Of a stretch of 22,986 nt of DNA, positions 1 to 8,330 are shown piece after piece. The position numbers and the translations under genes are program-made. The stretch's first letter is position 1, and every line of letters begins with the position of its first letter. The notes beneath the pieces are model-generated. The model did not search any database and was not told where the DNA came from. It saw only the letters and a program-made list of their open reading frames with translations. Source of the stretch: Rubrolithibacter sp043763625 (GTDB lineage Bacteria; Bacteroidota; Bacteroidia; Sphingobacteriales; Sphingobacteriaceae); NCBI GenBank assembly GCA_043763625.1, contig JAYULL010000191.1, forward strand, positions 1-22,986, given 5' to 3'.

Positions 1-12
1 AATATTTTTATT

Positions 13-333
13 ATGGCTTTAGAATTAACAGACGCGAACTTTGAAGAAGTGGTGCTGAAATCAGATAAACCTGTTTTAGTTGACTTTTGGGCAGAATGGT
101 GTGGCCCGTGCCGCATGGTTGGTCCGGTGGTGGAAGAGCTTGCAAAAGAATACGAAGGTAAAGCGGTGGTTGGCAAGTTGAATGTAGACCATAATCCCGG
201 CGTTTCAATGAAATTCGGTATCCGTAATATCCCTGCTTTGCTGTTCTTTAAAAACGGCGAGATTGTTGATAAACAAATAGGCGCAGTTCCAAAATCGGTA
301 TTAGCTGATAAATTAAGCAAGCAAGTAGTTTAA
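13..333 (+). CDS. trxA: thioredoxin
   Basis: This is a classic cytoplasmic thioredoxin, a small protein-disulfide reductase that is recharged by thioredoxin reductase and supplies electrons to enzymes such as ribonucleotide reductase and peroxiredoxins. The 106-residue length is normal for the family. The active site WCGPCR is present, with the redox cysteines at about residues 30 and 33, and the conserved cis-proline follows in the segment RNIPALLFF (about P74). The fold covers the whole protein and there is no signal peptide. The ATG at 13 is the natural start, but the upstream region lies outside the window, so its promoter cannot be judged. A strong hairpin terminator follows directly, so the gene probably ends its transcript. 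Assignment to the family is secure; the symbol is the generic one. Confidence 0.95.
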   Translation: MALELTDANFEEVVLKSDKPVLVDFWAEWCGPCRMVGPVVEELAKEYEGKAVVGKLNVDHNPGVSMKFGIRNIPALLFFKNGEIVDKQIGAVPKSVLADKLSKQVV

Positions 334-351
334 AATATAAGTATCCGATAC

Positions 352-383
352 AAGAAGGCTTCAGAATTTCTGAGGCTTTTTTT
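352..383 (+). terminator. Rho-independent terminator of trxA
   Basis: A hairpin begins 18 bp after the trxA stop. The arms AAGGCTTCAGA and TCTGAGGCTT pair with one G-T wobble around a short ATT loop, and a run of seven T follows immediately (377-383). The A-rich 5' side extends the stem into the T tract, which is the usual intrinsic terminator layout. Confidence 0.85.
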
Positions 384-428
384 GTTGCCTGAAAAATCGT
401 AAATCGTAATTCTAAAATCAATTAAAAG

Positions 429-1346
429 TTGCTTCCAAACTTAAATACCTATAAAGACTTACAAGACTTTGGAAACTTGGAGCTGTTGGCTAGCCAAGTT
501 GTGGAGGGCTTTATTACCGGACTACATAAAAGCCCGTTTCATGGGTTTTCTGTAGAATTCGCAGAACATCGGTTATATAACAGTGGTGAGTCGATTAAAA
601 ATATTGATTGGAAATTATACGGACGCACAGATAAGCTCTTTGTTAAGCGATTTGAAGAAGAAACAAATCTTCGCTGTCAATTAGTTCTGGATGTTTCTTC
701 TTCCATGTACTATCCGGAAGAAAATTTCAATAAGCTGAACTTTTCTGTCCTGGCGTCGGCTTCTCTGATTTATTTGTTGAAGAAACAAAGAGACGCTTTC
801 GGTCTTACTTTCTTCGCCGAAGATATAGAACTGTTAACTCCGGCAAAATCCACTCCTGCACATCAAAAATACCTGTTTACCCTGCTTGAAAAACTTATTC
901 AAACCCCGGATAAAAATAAAAAAACATCCGTTTCAAATGCACTGCACCTGATAGCCGAGCAAATTCATAAACGCAGTCTGGTTATCGTTTTCAGTGATAT
1001 GCTGAATACCCGCAGTTCCGGCTTAGATGATGTTTTTTTGGCTTTGCAGCATTTAAAATATCGCAAGCACGAAGTAATTCTGTTTAATGTACTGGATCAT
1101 AAGAACGAGTTAGGTTTCAATTTCGAGAATAGACCCTATCATTTTGTTGACTTGGAAACCGGCGACGAAATTAAAGTGCAAGCTAACCAAGTTCAGGAAA
1201 CGTATCTAAAAGCCTTTAATGCGGTGCAACAGGAGCTGAAATCGAAGTGCGGGCAATACGGTATCGATTTGATCGACGCAGATATAAATGAAGGGTTTTA
1301 CAAGGTTTTACACAATTACCTGGTAAAACGGAATAGGTTGTTTTAG
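429..1346 (+). CDS. DUF58 / VWA-like domain protein
   Basis: This is a cytoplasmic DUF58 protein of 305 residues. The family has a von Willebrand factor A-like fold and in Bacteroidota often sits with MoxR ATPases and Bat proteins; its molecular role is poorly defined. The DUF58 core motif appears as GESIKNIDWKLYGRT (about residues 53-67). It is followed by the metal-site-like LDVSSSM (D88, S90, S92), which matches the DxSxS MIDAS pattern, and a second strand ending VFSDM. No MoxR or Bat gene lies next to it here. The start is a TTG at 429, chosen because the next in-frame ATG would cut away the conserved N-terminal region; a weak purine stretch (AAAAG) precedes it. Its stop codon overlaps the end of the decayed DUF72 gene on the other strand. 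Confidence 0.85.
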   Translation: MLPNLNTYKDLQDFGNLELLASQVVEGFITGLHKSPFHGFSVEFAEHRLYNSGESIKNIDWKLYGRTDKLFVKRFEEETNLRCQLVLDVSSSMYYPEENFNKLNFSVLASASLIYLLKKQRDAFGLTFFAEDIELLTPAKSTPAHQKYLFTLLEKLIQTPDKNKKTSVSNALHLIAEQIHKRSLVIVFSDMLNTRSSGLDDVFLALQHLKYRKHEVILFNVLDHKNELGFNFENRPYHFVDLETGDEIKVQANQVQETYLKAFNAVQQELKSKCGQYGIDLIDADINEGFYKVLHNYLVKRNRLF

Positions 1347-2100
1347 ACCCGCTTGTAGTAGTAAGATTTTTGCTCATCTCTAGACAGCGCATACTGCTTC
1401 ATGCATTTTGCATTCAAAATAACATGTGTGTAAGAATATCATTATTAAAGAAAACATAAGCTTTTTTAACGTTTGTGTTTTTGTATATCTTGTCCGTAAA
1501 ATACTTAAGCGGTTTTTCTTCATAGTTAGAAGCGTGCAATTGGTCGTCTCCGTGTAAATGAAAATATAAAAACGGAGTGTTTGCAAAATAACACAGCGGG
1601 TAAATAAGACGGCTCATGCCGTAAAGGCTGATATTATGCGTTGCTAATTTGTCGTAAATTTCCTTTTTCCACCGGCTTTCATGTCTGATTTCAAAACCTT
1701 TAAAAAGGATTATAATTGCGGTTTAAGATCTTCTCCGGCTGTTCTTCTTTATAGTGAAATTTTGGAGGCATTGGTAGAAAACATAGGCCGGTTTTTGCTG
1801 CAATCCTTCCGGAACAGTTGTATAAAAATCTGAAATCAAATCTACTGTTCCGTTAAATTGCTTGTAATAGGTAATAAGCCGCGGAACCTTAGCTGCAAAT
1901 CGAAAAATTTCAGGAGTTTTTAAATGCCGGTTCTGGAGAAACGAAAGTTGTGGAAAGCGGTAAAAAGTTACGTTTAGCTTGAGGGTGTTGAAATGCCGGC
2001 AATAGAAATCAAACTATTTGCGCCGGGGATATCGGCGGGGTAGCAGCTTCCTTTCCAAGGTTTATATGAAACCGCGACAGCCGATGCGTCAATAATCATT
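1343..2100 (-). pseudogene. decayed DUF72 family gene
   Basis: This minus-strand stretch once encoded a DUF72 protein (TIM-barrel-like, unknown function, normally about 240-300 residues) but is now broken in several frames. Translating the three minus frames gives collinear family pieces. The first, near 2070, has SYKPWKGSCYPA, the family's SYKxWKGxFYP motif. The second, 2007-1723, contains FNTLKLNVTFYRFPQLSFL and then PRLITYYKQF, and ends in a stop. The third, about 1710-1414, has FEIRHESRW, then FLYFHLHG and KKAYVFFNND, the family's VEFRHxSW, FRxHG and YVYFNND motifs. The last, 1423-1343, has VILNAKCMKQYAL. At least three frameshifts separate the pieces, and the region around the central active-site segment is shortened. 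The original stop at 1343-1345 overlaps the DUF58 stop tail to tail. Each piece alone is too short to be a functional gene. Confidence 0.85.
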
Positions 2101-2133
2101 TAGAGGAAACAACTTAACGGCCTTTGTTTATCC

Positions 2134-4407
2134 CTATCCCACAATCCTCAATTTTGCGAATTTCAACAGCAATTGTTTTTGGCCAATCTCTTTAAAGAAA
2201 ATAGTTGCTTTTATATCGGGTTTGTTTCCTTCAAGATTAATAACTTTTCCGTATCCGAAACGCTCGTGCTCCACTTCCGTTCCTACATGCAAATTGGTAG
2301 TATCGGAAGGAGCAAATCCGGCACTCGCTACATGAGCTTTAGGTAAAATAGAAGTTATTTTCGGAGAAGATGCAGGTTTAGGTTTGCTGAAAGCTTCGCT
2401 TGTATTTCTGCTCCAAGAGGTTCTTTCGTCGTCGAAAAAAGGATTTCCCGCAGGTTGTTGAGGTTTAAAATCAAGCTCCAAATACTGAGGATCAATTTCG
2501 TTTATAAAACGGCTTGGTTCGCAACTTGTCAGAGTACCCCAGCGATAACGTGATGTAGCATAGCTAAGAGTTAATTTTTTCTCTGCTCGTGTTATGGCTA
2601 CATAAAACAGCCGGCGCTCTTCTTCCAAGTCAGTTCTTGAGCTCAGCGACATTTGGGAAGGAAATAGATTTTCTTCTAAGCCCACAACACACACATTTTT
2701 AAACTCAAGGCCTTTAGCCGAGTGAATAGTCATTAGAGAAACGGTATCTGCATTCGGATTTTTGTCGTTATCATCATTAGTCAGCAAAGCAATATCTTGC
2801 ATAAAAACATTCAATCCTCGGTCTTCAATGTCTTCGCGTTCGCTGAATTCTTTTATGCCGTTCAGCAACTCCTGAATGTTTTCATGCCGGTTTAAGCCTT
2901 CCACGGACTTATCTTCATACAAATCTTTTAAAACACCGGAATGTTGTGCGATATAGAGTGCTGCATCATACGCGGAATGTGTTTTAGAGATAACCTGAAA
3001 GCTTTGAATCAAAGTAGCAAAATTACTTATTGAGCTTGCACTCCGGGCGTCCAAATATTTCGGAGCTTCCGTTACAATTTCCCAAAAGGTCAGGTTGTTT
3101 TTATCTGCCGCAACAATTATTTTATCTACGCTTGTGTCTCCGATTCCTCGTCGAGGGTAGTTGATTACTCGTTTAAGCGCCTCCTCATCGTTCGGATTAA
3201 AAGTTAGCCGGAAATAGGCAATAAGATCTTTTATTTCTTTACGCTGATAGAAAGATAACCCTCCGTAGATTTTGTACGGTATATTCAGTTTGCGTAGGGC
3301 TTCTTCCATCGCCCTCGACTGCGCATTAGTACGATACAAAATGGCAAAGTCTTTATGTTTAAGACCTTTTAATGATCTTTCTTGGGCAATAGCTTCCGCT
3401 ATTACTTTGCCTTCTTCGTTATCGCTGAAGGCTCTTATAACTTTTATTTTATCACCGTTTTCGTTTTCCGAAAAAACAGTTTTTTGTAACTGATTTTTAT
3501 TATTTGCGATTATGCTGTTGGCAACGTTTACAATATTTTGGGTAGAACGGTAATTTTGCTCAAGCTTAAATATCTTAAGGTCGGGATAGTCTTTCTCGAA
3601 ATTTAGAATATTTTGAATATTGGCTCCCCTAAACGCATAAATACTTTGAGCATCGTCACCCACCACACAAATGTTTTCGTTTATGGCAGCAAGCTTTTTA
3701 ACGATCAAATATTGCGAGAAGTTAGTATCCTGATACTCATCCACCATTAGATATTTAAACTTATTCTGGTATTTGTAAAGTACATCCGCATGCTCTTTGA
3801 GCAGTACATTAGTTTTGAAAAGGAGATCATCAAAGTCCATAGCTCCTGCTTTAAAACAGCGTTGCGTGTAGATTTTATAAATCTCACCCAGCTGTCCTCT
3901 CCCCGTCGAAAAATCTTCGGCTTGAATGTGCTCGTTTTGCAGATATTCCTGATGAGAGATTAGATTGTTTTTTGCCGTGGAGATTCTGTTATAAACAAAG
4001 TTTAAGTTGTATAACTTATCGTCTAATTGCTGCTCTTTTAAGATAGCCCGGAGTAAACTTTTACTGTCGTCGGTATCGTAGATGGTAAAGTTATGCGGGT
4101 ATCCTATTTTATCGGCTTCTACTCGAAGTATCTTTGCAAAAACCGAGTGGAAAGTGCCCATCCAAATGTTTTTCGCTTCGCTGCCTACAACAAAAGTAAT
4201 ACGGTCACGCATTTCTTTGGCCGCCTTATTGGTAAAGGTTAAAACGAGAATATTGAAGGGATCAATTCCTGTGTTTACTAAGTACGCAACTCGATAGGTT
4301 ATTACCCTTGTTTTTCCCGATCCGGCTCCTGCAACTATCATCACCGGCCCTTTTGTCTGCTCAACTGCTGCCTTTTGCGAAGGGTTTAAACCTTTTAAAT
4401 ACTCCAA
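2134..4407 (-). CDS. pcrA: UvrD/PcrA-type ATP-dependent DNA helicase
   Basis: This is a superfamily 1A 3'-5' DNA helicase of 757 residues, a normal size for UvrD/PcrA, acting in nucleotide excision repair, mismatch repair and removal of blocks at forks and transcription sites. Visible motifs, in order, are the Q-motif region LNPSQKAAVE, Walker A AGAGSGKT (residues 26-33), motif Ia TFTNKAAKEM, Walker B DEYQDT (223-228), motif III GDDAQSIYAFRGA, motif IV EQNYRST, motif V TIHSAKGLEF and motif VI YVAITRAEKKL. The C-terminal segment EHERFGYGKV resembles the Tudor-like domain through which PcrA and UvrD bind RNA polymerase. The start is a TTG at 4407 preceded by a good AGGAG ribosome site, rare in this window. 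It lies 61 bp after the TPR protein gene, but a promoter-like element in that gap may give it its own transcript. The choice between uvrD and pcrA as symbol is conventional. Confidence 0.95.
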   Translation of the reverse strand: MEYLKGLNPSQKAAVEQTKGPVMIVAGAGSGKTRVITYRVAYLVNTGIDPFNILVLTFTNKAAKEMRDRITFVVGSEAKNIWMGTFHSVFAKILRVEADKIGYPHNFTIYDTDDSKSLLRAILKEQQLDDKLYNLNFVYNRISTAKNNLISHQEYLQNEHIQAEDFSTGRGQLGEIYKIYTQRCFKAGAMDFDDLLFKTNVLLKEHADVLYKYQNKFKYLMVDEYQDTNFSQYLIVKKLAAINENICVVGDDAQSIYAFRGANIQNILNFEKDYPDLKIFKLEQNYRSTQNIVNVANSIIANNKNQLQKTVFSENENGDKIKVIRAFSDNEEGKVIAEAIAQERSLKGLKHKDFAILYRTNAQSRAMEEALRKLNIPYKIYGGLSFYQRKEIKDLIAYFRLTFNPNDEEALKRVINYPRRGIGDTSVDKIIVAADKNNLTFWEIVTEAPKYLDARSASSISNFATLIQSFQVISKTHSAYDAALYIAQHSGVLKDLYEDKSVEGLNRHENIQELLNGIKEFSEREDIEDRGLNVFMQDIALLTNDDNDKNPNADTVSLMTIHSAKGLEFKNVCVVGLEENLFPSQMSLSSRTDLEEERRLFYVAITRAEKKLTLSYATSRYRWGTLTSCEPSRFINEIDPQYLELDFKPQQPAGNPFFDDERTSWSRNTSEAFSKPKPASSPKITSILPKAHVASAGFAPSDTTNLHVGTEVEHERFGYGKVINLEGNKPDIKATIFFKEIGQKQLLLKFAKLRIVG

Positions 4408-4430
4408 AACTACTCCTCTGATTTAAAAGG

Positions 4431-4438
4431 CAAAAGTA
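4431..4438 (-). promoter_or_regulatory. Bacteroidota-type -7 element upstream of the helicase gene
   Basis: On the minus strand this reads TACTTTTG, an exact match to TAnnTTTG. It would start transcription about 17 nt before the helicase TTG codon and its AGGAG ribosome site. I see no TTG at the expected -33 spacing, so the promoter may be weak or the match may be chance. Confidence 0.45.
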
Positions 4439-4468
4439 AAAAATGACAGTTAGAATTATTAGATTTTA

Positions 4469-5917
4469 TTATCCGGCCGCGGAATTTCCTAAACGCTCTC
4501 TTTTTACATCATGCAAAGCTTCGTTGATGTTAGTTATTTTTTCGTCGATATCAACTAAGCATTTCCCTAACTGTACTACGAACTCCTCGTTATCAATAAG
4601 CCGGTCTTTTTCCAAAAGCATAAGCCCTTTCATGGTTGCAACCGGTCCTCTGATTTGGTGTGATAAATGCCAAGAGTATTCAGAAAGTTTTTGGTTTTTA
4701 ATTTGAAGGTCTTTTGTACGCTCGTCGATAATTTTCTCCAAACGCTGATTAATCCAGTCAAGCTCTTCTTTTTGCTGAAGAATTTCGCTGTTTAAAATGG
4801 TAAGCTGCTTGTTGGTCTTAATTTTCCTGGTATTACTGTAATATAAAAGTCCAACCACCACAAGCAATAAGGCCGATACAACAGAACTTGCCCAAAATAA
4901 AATCTTATTATTTTTTTGTCTGGCAATGGTAAGCCTCTGTTTGTATTGTTCCTCGTTCATTTTCAGCTGGTTAGACAGATTTCTATTGTTTGCAATACTG
5001 TCGTTTTTATAAATGTGTTTTAAATATTGTAAGGCCTTAAAATAGTTTTTTCTGCCATCTTCGAACACGTAAGAGGTGTAGAAGTAATCTTGCGCAAGTT
5101 TTAAGTCTCGTGAATTTTTAACAAATATTTCTGCATCACGTAGCACCTTTTCAGCTTTTGGGTAATCTTTTTGATCTATATAAAGGTTCCCCAAGGTAAT
5201 GCTGATACTGGCAATAGAATTGTTCAAATCGTTTTCTTTTGCTTTTTTCAAAGATTCCAAAAGGTTTTTTTCCGCTAACGGGAGATTGCGAAGCTGATAA
5301 TAAGTAGTCCCTATGTTTTGAATAGATTGGGTTAAAGAAATAGGGTTATTCAGCTTAGTAAATTCTTCCTTTCCTTTTTTAAAGCTTTTTAATGCTTCTT
5401 CATAATTCTGTTTAGAAAACAATATGTTGCCGATATTTAAATTAACCCCTGCTATCAAATCTCTAGCCGCATTTAGGTCATTTCCCTCTAATTTACTTGC
5501 AATATTTAAAGACTTCCTGTAATATTCTAAGGCTTTATTATTATTTGCATCTCGATATAGATTACCGAGATTATTAGAGGTTTTCGCTTGCCCCAATAAA
5601 TCACCGGTTTCAGAAAAACTGCTTAAAGAAGACAAAAAAGCTTGAATGGCAACATCGCTTTTGTTGAGGTACAAATTTCCGATTCCTAGCACCCGATATG
5701 CTTCACCTATTCCGTTGCCGTAATTTATTCTTTTTGCGAGATTTAGCGCGCTGTCCGCATAGGTTATGGTTCGCCTGGGATCGGTTAATCTGGCTTTATA
5801 ACCGAGTTCGTTTAACCGGTCGACTTGGGAGGATATTTTTATTTCTTGAGCTTGAGAACAGAAAAGACAGCCGAAGATAAAAAGTAAGATTAGTAAATAT
5901 TGAGCAGAAAACGTCAT
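4469..5917 (-). CDS. TPR protein with membrane helix and HisKA-like end, no ATPase domain
   Basis: This is a 482-residue membrane protein built like a Bacteroidota TPR sensor kinase but lacking the catalytic half. Residues 1-24 are a signal peptide. Residues about 34-310 are degenerate tetratricopeptide repeats, for example NNLGNLYRD, NIGNILFSKQNYEEAL and TLGNLYIDQKDYPKAE. A transmembrane helix spans about 338-361 and a coiled coil about 365-412. The last 70 residues contain an H-box-like SHQIRGPVATMKGL (H420) and a second helix typical of HisKA. The protein then ends at KRERLGNSAAG, with no N, G1 or G2 boxes. The periplasmic TPRs probably sense something and the cytoplasmic helices probably dimerise or accept phosphate. 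No response regulator or frame-shifted ATPase domain lies downstream: the helicase follows after 61 bp. The stop is clean, so this appears to be the natural architecture rather than a truncation visible here. Confidence 0.75.
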   Translation of the reverse strand: MTFSAQYLLILLFIFGCLFCSQAQEIKISSQVDRLNELGYKARLTDPRRTITYADSALNLAKRINYGNGIGEAYRVLGIGNLYLNKSDVAIQAFLSSLSSFSETGDLLGQAKTSNNLGNLYRDANNNKALEYYRKSLNIASKLEGNDLNAARDLIAGVNLNIGNILFSKQNYEEALKSFKKGKEEFTKLNNPISLTQSIQNIGTTYYQLRNLPLAEKNLLESLKKAKENDLNNSIASISITLGNLYIDQKDYPKAEKVLRDAEIFVKNSRDLKLAQDYFYTSYVFEDGRKNYFKALQYLKHIYKNDSIANNRNLSNQLKMNEEQYKQRLTIARQKNNKILFWASSVVSALLLVVVGLLYYSNTRKIKTNKQLTILNSEILQQKEELDWINQRLEKIIDERTKDLQIKNQKLSEYSWHLSHQIRGPVATMKGLMLLEKDRLIDNEEFVVQLGKCLVDIDEKITNINEALHDVKRERLGNSAAG

Positions 5918-5980
5918 AATTCAGGTGTAATATAAATATATAATTTACAACATAAAAAATTATAATATTTTTTACGCGTC

Positions 5981-6010
5981 TTGTTTAATTGGAAATCTTT
6001 TTTAGATTTG
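5981..6010 (+). promoter_or_regulatory. consensus Bacteroidota promoter of the 47-residue lipoprotein gene
   Basis: TTG at 5981-5983 and TAGATTTG at 6003-6010 are separated by 19 bp, an excellent fit to the Bacteroidota sigma factor consensus TTTG-(17-23)-TAnnTTTG. Transcription would start near 6017, about 25 nt before the lipoprotein ATG. Confidence 0.7.
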
Positions 6011-6041
6011 AACATCTTTAATTTAAAAAACCTTACTAAAA

Positions 6042-6185
6042 ATGAAAAGAATTGTACTAACGGTCATCGCCGTTGCAACTATCGGAATGATATCTTGCAA
6101 AAAAGAACAAGGAGTTAAACCGTCAGCGGCTAAAACTCAAAAAGTAATGGGTGGCGGACGTGCAAAATTAGGTCAATACGATTAA
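6042..6185 (+). CDS. small lipoprotein, unknown function (47 residues)
   Basis: A 47-residue open frame begins at the ATG at 6042. It has a lysine-arginine start (MKRI), a hydrophobic core and a lipobox ending GMISC at residue 19, so the mature lipoprotein would be only about 29 residues long. The residue after the cysteine is lysine, followed by KEQG. The mature part is polar and ends MGGGRAKLGQYD. I do not recognise a family. That it is a real gene is supported by its setting: a consensus promoter 30-60 bp upstream, a convincing lipoprotein signal, and a strong terminator 20 bp after the stop, which together make a complete one-gene transcription unit. The ribosome site is weak, as for most genes here. 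Very short lipoproteins of this type are commonly missed in annotation. Confidence 0.7.
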   Translation: MKRIVLTVIAVATIGMISCKKEQGVKPSAAKTQKVMGGGRAKLGQYD

Positions 6186-6204
6186 TTTCGATATAACCTT
6201 TTTG

Positions 6205-6238
6205 AGAAGTTTTCATAGAAATGTGAAAACTTTTTTTG
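6205..6238 (+). terminator. Rho-independent terminator after the small lipoprotein gene
   Basis: The arms AAGTTTTCA (6207-6215) and TGAAAACTT (6224-6232) form a perfect 9-bp stem around an 8-nt loop, followed by an uninterrupted T run to 6237. It begins 20 bp after the lipoprotein stop. Confidence 0.85.
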
Positions 6239-6286
6239 TTTTTAGACATTTTTCCGTTAATCCTCTTTGCGTTAATTGATACAAGT

Positions 6287-7654
6287 ATGCAACATATTAG
6301 AACCTATATAGAAAGCAATAAGCAACGATTTTTAGATGAATTATTCGTTCTGCTGAAAATACCTTCAGTAAGCGCTGATTCTTCTTACAAGGAAGATGTT
6401 TTGAAAGCCGCCGATTTTGTAGCCGAAAAACTTATAGAAGCGGGAGCTGACCATGTTGAAGTGTGTCAAACAGGCGGTTTTCCCGTTGTTTACGCAGAAA
6501 AAATAACAGACCCGGAAAAACCGACCGTGTTGGTTTACGGGCATTATGATGTACAACCTGCTGACCCGATTGAACTATGGCATACTCCGCCCTTTGAACC
6601 CGTAATTCGAGACGGAAAAATATTTGCAAGAGGATCTTGCGATGATAAGGGCCAATTCTATATGCACATAAAGGCGTTTGAATTAATGATTCGTACAGAA
6701 ACCCTACCCTGCAACGTTAAATTTATGATTGAAGGGGAAGAAGAAGTAGGTTCTGCAAATCTAGATATGTTTATTAAGGGGAACCGGGATAAACTTAAGG
6801 CTGATGTTGTTCTGATATCTGATACTTCGATGATAAGTTTAGAAAACCCTTCGTTAGAAACCGGGCTTCGCGGACTCTCTTATGTTGAAATTGAAGTTAC
6901 AGGGCCCAACCGCGATTTGCACTCCGGAGTTTACGGCGGTGCAGTTGCAAATCCGGCAACTATTCTTTGCGGTTTGATTGCGTCGCTTCATGATATTAAT
7001 AACCATATAACTATTCCCGGATTTTATGATGACGTTGTTGCTTTAACGGAACCGGAACGTGCAGAACTTAATATAGCCCCTTTTTCTGAAGAGGAATATA
7101 AAAACGATTTAGGGGTAGAGGAGCTTTGGGGCGAGAAAGGCTATACTTCGATCGAACATACCGGTATTCGGCCCACTCTAGAAGTTAACGGAATTTGGGG
7201 CGGCTACACCGGCGAGGGAGCTAAAACAGTTCTTCCTTCTAAGGCATCAGCTAAAATCTCTATGCGGTTAGTCCCAAATCAGAGTTCAGAAAAGATTACT
7301 CGGCTTTTCAGAGAACACATTGAAAGAATTGCGCCAAAATCAGTTAAAGTTAAAATAACACCCCACCACGGCGGGGAGCCCGTAGTTACACCAACCGACA
7401 GTCCTGCTTTTAAAGCAGCCGGAAAAGCCATAGAAGAGTCGTTCGGAAAAAAACCGATCCCAACCAGAGGCGGCGGAAGTATCCCCATTGTTGCCTTGTT
7501 TGAAAAGGAGCTTGGCATAAAGACTGTTTTAATGGGTTTCGGGCTTGATAGTGACAATCTCCATTCGCCAAACGAAAAGTTCGATGTAGCTAACTTTTTC
7601 AAAGGCATAGAAACAATACCTCTCTTTTATAAGTATTTTTCTGAATTAGCTTAA
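6287..7654 (+). CDS. M20 family metallo-dipeptidase
   Basis: This is a 455-residue cytoplasmic zinc dipeptidase of the M20 family, close to the CNDP/carnosinase-like group, which cleaves dipeptides. The first metal motif is YGHYDVQPAD (H86, D88). The bridging aspartate lies in ARGSCDDKGQ (D119), and the catalytic and metal glutamates lie in EGEEEVGS (E152, E153). The dimerisation or lid domain covers about residues 205-370, with LHSGVYGGAVANPA at its front. The C-terminal metal histidine is in DNLHSPNEKF, and TRGGGSIPI is the usual substrate-loop motif. An upstream in-frame TTG at 6236 was rejected because it lies within the preceding terminator's T run and adds residues outside the family; the ATG at 6287 starts exactly where homologues do. 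It is monocistronic as far as can be seen. The exact dipeptide specificity cannot be read from the sequence. Confidence 0.93.
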   Translation: MQHIRTYIESNKQRFLDELFVLLKIPSVSADSSYKEDVLKAADFVAEKLIEAGADHVEVCQTGGFPVVYAEKITDPEKPTVLVYGHYDVQPADPIELWHTPPFEPVIRDGKIFARGSCDDKGQFYMHIKAFELMIRTETLPCNVKFMIEGEEEVGSANLDMFIKGNRDKLKADVVLISDTSMISLENPSLETGLRGLSYVEIEVTGPNRDLHSGVYGGAVANPATILCGLIASLHDINNHITIPGFYDDVVALTEPERAELNIAPFSEEEYKNDLGVEELWGEKGYTSIEHTGIRPTLEVNGIWGGYTGEGAKTVLPSKASAKISMRLVPNQSSEKITRLFREHIERIAPKSVKVKITPHHGGEPVVTPTDSPAFKAAGKAIEESFGKKPIPTRGGGSIPIVALFEKELGIKTVLMGFGLDSDNLHSPNEKFDVANFFKGIETIPLFYKYFSELA

Positions 7655-7800
7655 CGGTACAGGCTTTACCGCATTTGTTGTTACGGGAATAAATTGTTTT
7701 CCGAAAAAACAGAATTTACAGTATGCCGTTGGTAAAATACTCGGAGCCCTCAGATCAATACTCTATAGAAATAATCCGGTGTAGTTATAATTTAAAAAAA

Positions 7801-8298
7801 ATGAATATTCAATTAAACAGCGTGGTTTCGCTTACGTACGATTTATACACTTCCCAAAATGGACAAGAAGTGTTTGTTGAACAGGCTACAAAAGAAAATC
7901 CTCTAGTGTTTTTATACGGAGTAGGAATGATGTTGCCGAAGTTCGAACAGCACCTTAGTGGCTTGGGTGAAGGAGATACCTACGATTTCGAGCTTACTTC
8001 CGAAGATGCTTACGGACCCAAAGACGAGGCGGCAACTGCAGAGTTACCTAGCGACATGTTTAAAGGGACTAAGCTGCCGGAAGTGGATTCGGTGCTGCCT
8101 TTGCAAGATAACCAAGGCAACGAATTTCGAGCACGCGTAACGGATGTTTCCGATGCTGTAGTTATAGTAGACTTAAACCATCCTATGGCAGGCCTAAATT
8201 TGCACTTTAAAGGTCAGATTTTAAACGTGAGGGAGGCGACTCAGGAAGAACTGGCACATGGCCATGCACACGGTCCAGACGGTCACAACGGGCGTTAA
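7801..8298 (+). CDS. SlyD-like FKBP-type peptidyl-prolyl isomerase
   Basis: This is a 165-residue FKBP-type prolyl cis-trans isomerase of the SlyD subgroup, a cytoplasmic folding helper. The FKBP halves flank an inserted IF (chaperone) domain at about residues 70-120. Visible family features are the start VVSLTYDLYT, the segment FLYGVGMMLPKFEQHLSGL, the motif EDAYGP and the signature NHPMAGLNLHF near residue 127. The short histidine-rich tail HGHAHGPDGH (153-162) is a likely nickel or zinc binding site, as in SlyD. A longer frame is open from 7723, but its first 26 residues fit no FKBP, so the ATG at 7801 after an A-rich stretch was chosen. It follows the dipeptidase by 146 bp without a clear terminator and may be transcribed separately or by read-through. 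Confidence 0.92.
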   Translation: MNIQLNSVVSLTYDLYTSQNGQEVFVEQATKENPLVFLYGVGMMLPKFEQHLSGLGEGDTYDFELTSEDAYGPKDEAATAELPSDMFKGTKLPEVDSVLPLQDNQGNEFRARVTDVSDAVVIVDLNHPMAGLNLHFKGQILNVREATQEELAHGHAHGPDGHNGR

Positions 8299-8330
8299 AT
8301 TTTAGGCATTCCTAATTTCCGGAGGCTCCG

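Noticed and set aside
1380..1617. Two short minus-strand frames as separate small genes
   Set aside because: They are fragments of the broken DUF72 gene, shown by collinear motifs continuing across frames up to 2100.
2105..2133. Terminator after the helicase gene (GGAAACAA with TTGTTT-A-TCC)
   Set aside because: The stem is bulged and no T tract follows on the minus strand, so it is too weak to call.
6236..6286. In-frame TTG extension of the dipeptidase
   Set aside because: It starts in the T run of the preceding terminator and adds 17 hydrophobic residues not found in M20 enzymes; the ATG at 6287 fits the family.
7723..7800. Upstream extension of the FKBP isomerase
   Set aside because: The extra 26 residues are not FKBP-like and lack a signal peptide; SlyD-type proteins start as at 7801.
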